Source: Ricinus communis | Lineage: Eukaryota; Streptophyta; Magnoliopsida; Malpighiales; Euphorbiaceae | Length of the DNA: 64,000 nt | Assembly: GCF_019578655.1 (NCBI RefSeq) | Contig: NC_063263.1 | Coordinates: 8,555,001 to 8,619,000, forward strand | Direction: 5' to 3' | In this document: one piece after another, positions 62,646 through 64,000 of the stretch | Layout: each line of letters opens with the position of its first letter | How positions within the stretch are numbered: position 1 is the stretch's first letter | Program-made: the position numbers and the translations under genes | Notes under the pieces: generated by a model | The model's database searches: none | Told to the model about the DNA's origin: nothing | What the model saw: the letters and a program-made list of their open reading frames with translations, nothing else

Positions 62646-64000
62646 ACAACTCAAACTCTAATCATTATTTGCTTTAAGGGTTATTCTATTTTATTAGAAT
62701 GAAATTGTATTGCTCTTTTTAGGTGTATCCATATAAACCTTCTCTGGCATTAGTTTTCAGAATAAAAATCACATTTCAAAGATATAAAAATAATTTTAAG
62801 AAATTAGATGTTTCAGTTTTTATGAAAATTAATTTAAAACTTTAAGATGACAAAATCTTGATATGAATGTACTATTAGTATTTTTTTTTTCTAGTGTGTA
62901 AAGGAGCACATCTTAAAATATTACAAAATCTGTCAGGTTAAATTTTTTTTTTTATTAACCTATTCTATATTAGTATTTCTTAAATTTGGTAAAAAATTTA
63001 TTAGATTAATAATTATTTCCTTTTAATCCTACATTATTGTTGTTTCTTATTTGAATCTTTATTTCTAGAAGTTGCAAATATTTTGAATCGTAAAAGTGAC
63101 TAAAATCTACATCATATTTAAAAAATTTACAAAATAAAATTTTAGATGACTAAATGTTTGTATTCATTCTCAACTGTTATTAAATCTTATACCAACTCAT
63201 TTACCAAAAGATAATTCTATAAAAGAGCCAAGGAAAATATATCAAGGGTTGTTTGGTATAAATTTTTGTCCGTTAAAACAGAAGAAGAAAAATATTTAAA
63301 AATAAATAAAATTAAATTATAACATAAAAAATTTATAATTAGAATTAATAATAATATAATATACTATAAGCAAAATAAATTATAAATTTTATTTTATTTC
63401 AGATCTCATTTATATTTATTTACCTTATAAACTTTTTTCTTGAAACATGTTACAAGCAGAAGTGCAAAAAATTGTATTTATATATAAGATATTTGTTAAT
63501 GAAAGAAATCATTAATTACTAATCCAGTGACTTTGTTTTTTTCTTTCGTTAATTAATAGCATCAGATAACATAGACTAGTGGTTAACCTTTATCTCCACA
63601 GGGAAGATTGGTCCTCTTGCGAGTTGCGATAACGATTAAGACATTACTTAATTTGAGTTTAGATAATAAAAGGAGTGGATTAAATATTTTAATAGTAAAA
63701 ATATCAATACGTTGATTATTAAATTAAAAAATCAGTGTCTTGGTTTTTTTACTAGTTTATATAAAGATATTAAATTAGAAAATATAAAAATTTATATAAC
63801 TGAATTTAAAAATAAATTCGGAATAGAGGAATTATTTTAGACACTATAATTGTAGGCGTAGTGAGATTTGATAAGATTTAAATGACACTTTTAACACCAA
63901 TTATACATATTTTCAAAAGAAACACAAAGAGGAACACCAAGTGTACGTAAAGACACTTTAGCCGTGAATAATGGGGTAAAATCGCAAATGCACAATAAGG
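62646..64000. other. AT-rich intergenic spacer
   Basis: No coding exon or recognisable element. Composition matches the other spacers. Confidence 0.65.

Noticed and set aside
1..64000. tRNA genes, rRNA, CRISPR arrays, bacterial-type operons
   Set aside because: I saw no tRNA A/B-box pair with cloverleaf potential, no rRNA segment and no regularly spaced short repeats. Everything recognisable is plant nuclear. A tRNAscan/Rfam run would be needed to exclude small RNA genes.

Overview
This is a plant nuclear window. The genes are intron-rich with GT/AG splice sites, spacers are very AT-rich, and every recognisable protein belongs to a land-plant family. Six of the seven genes match Arabidopsis genes (LYK3, At3g21360, MMS19, PAF1/ELF7, AHP4, At3g16350). 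Gene content and composition suggest a eudicot, perhaps Malpighiales (castor-like). That placement is inference with low confidence. I assembled every gene model by hand from splice sites, reading frame and remembered family sequence; all seven close in frame.

Layout: (1) 2.9-8.0 kb, + strand, a LysM receptor-like kinase of the LYK3 type. (2) 8.6-9.9 kb, - strand, convergent to it, a TauD/clavaminate-synthase-like Fe(II)/2-oxoglutarate dioxygenase. (3) 12.9-14.9 kb, + strand, a protein I do not recognise, with a textbook destruction box, many Ser/Thr-Pro sites and a perfect G2/M promoter element; this is the best candidate for something undescribed. (4) 14.9-18.3 kb, a TE-rich spacer with a 991-bp inverted-repeat element flanked by perfect 9-bp target-site duplications. 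(5) 18.3-29.8 kb, + strand, MMS19 in 20 coding exons. (6) 31.3-36.5 kb, - strand, convergent to MMS19, the PAF1 subunit of the Paf1 complex. (7) 36.9-44.6 kb, a gene-free repeat region with three diverged copies of one module that carries a promoter-like stretch plus a tiny first exon, one copy interrupted by a hAT-like MITE. (8) 44.7-46.2 kb, - strand, an AHP4-type histidine phosphotransfer protein. (9) 46.4-55.3 kb, no gene I can support, although strand composition and a promoter-like end at about 55.3 kb hint at minus-strand transcription. (10) 55.9-58.7 and 59.6-62.2 kb, - strand, a tandem pair of single-repeat MYB repressors with identical exon lengths. (11) 62.6-64 kb, AT-rich spacer.

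The genes do not form a pathway. They are single-copy housekeeping or signalling genes (FeS-cluster assembly, transcription elongation, cytokinin phosphorelay, chitin/LysM perception) plus one recent local duplication.
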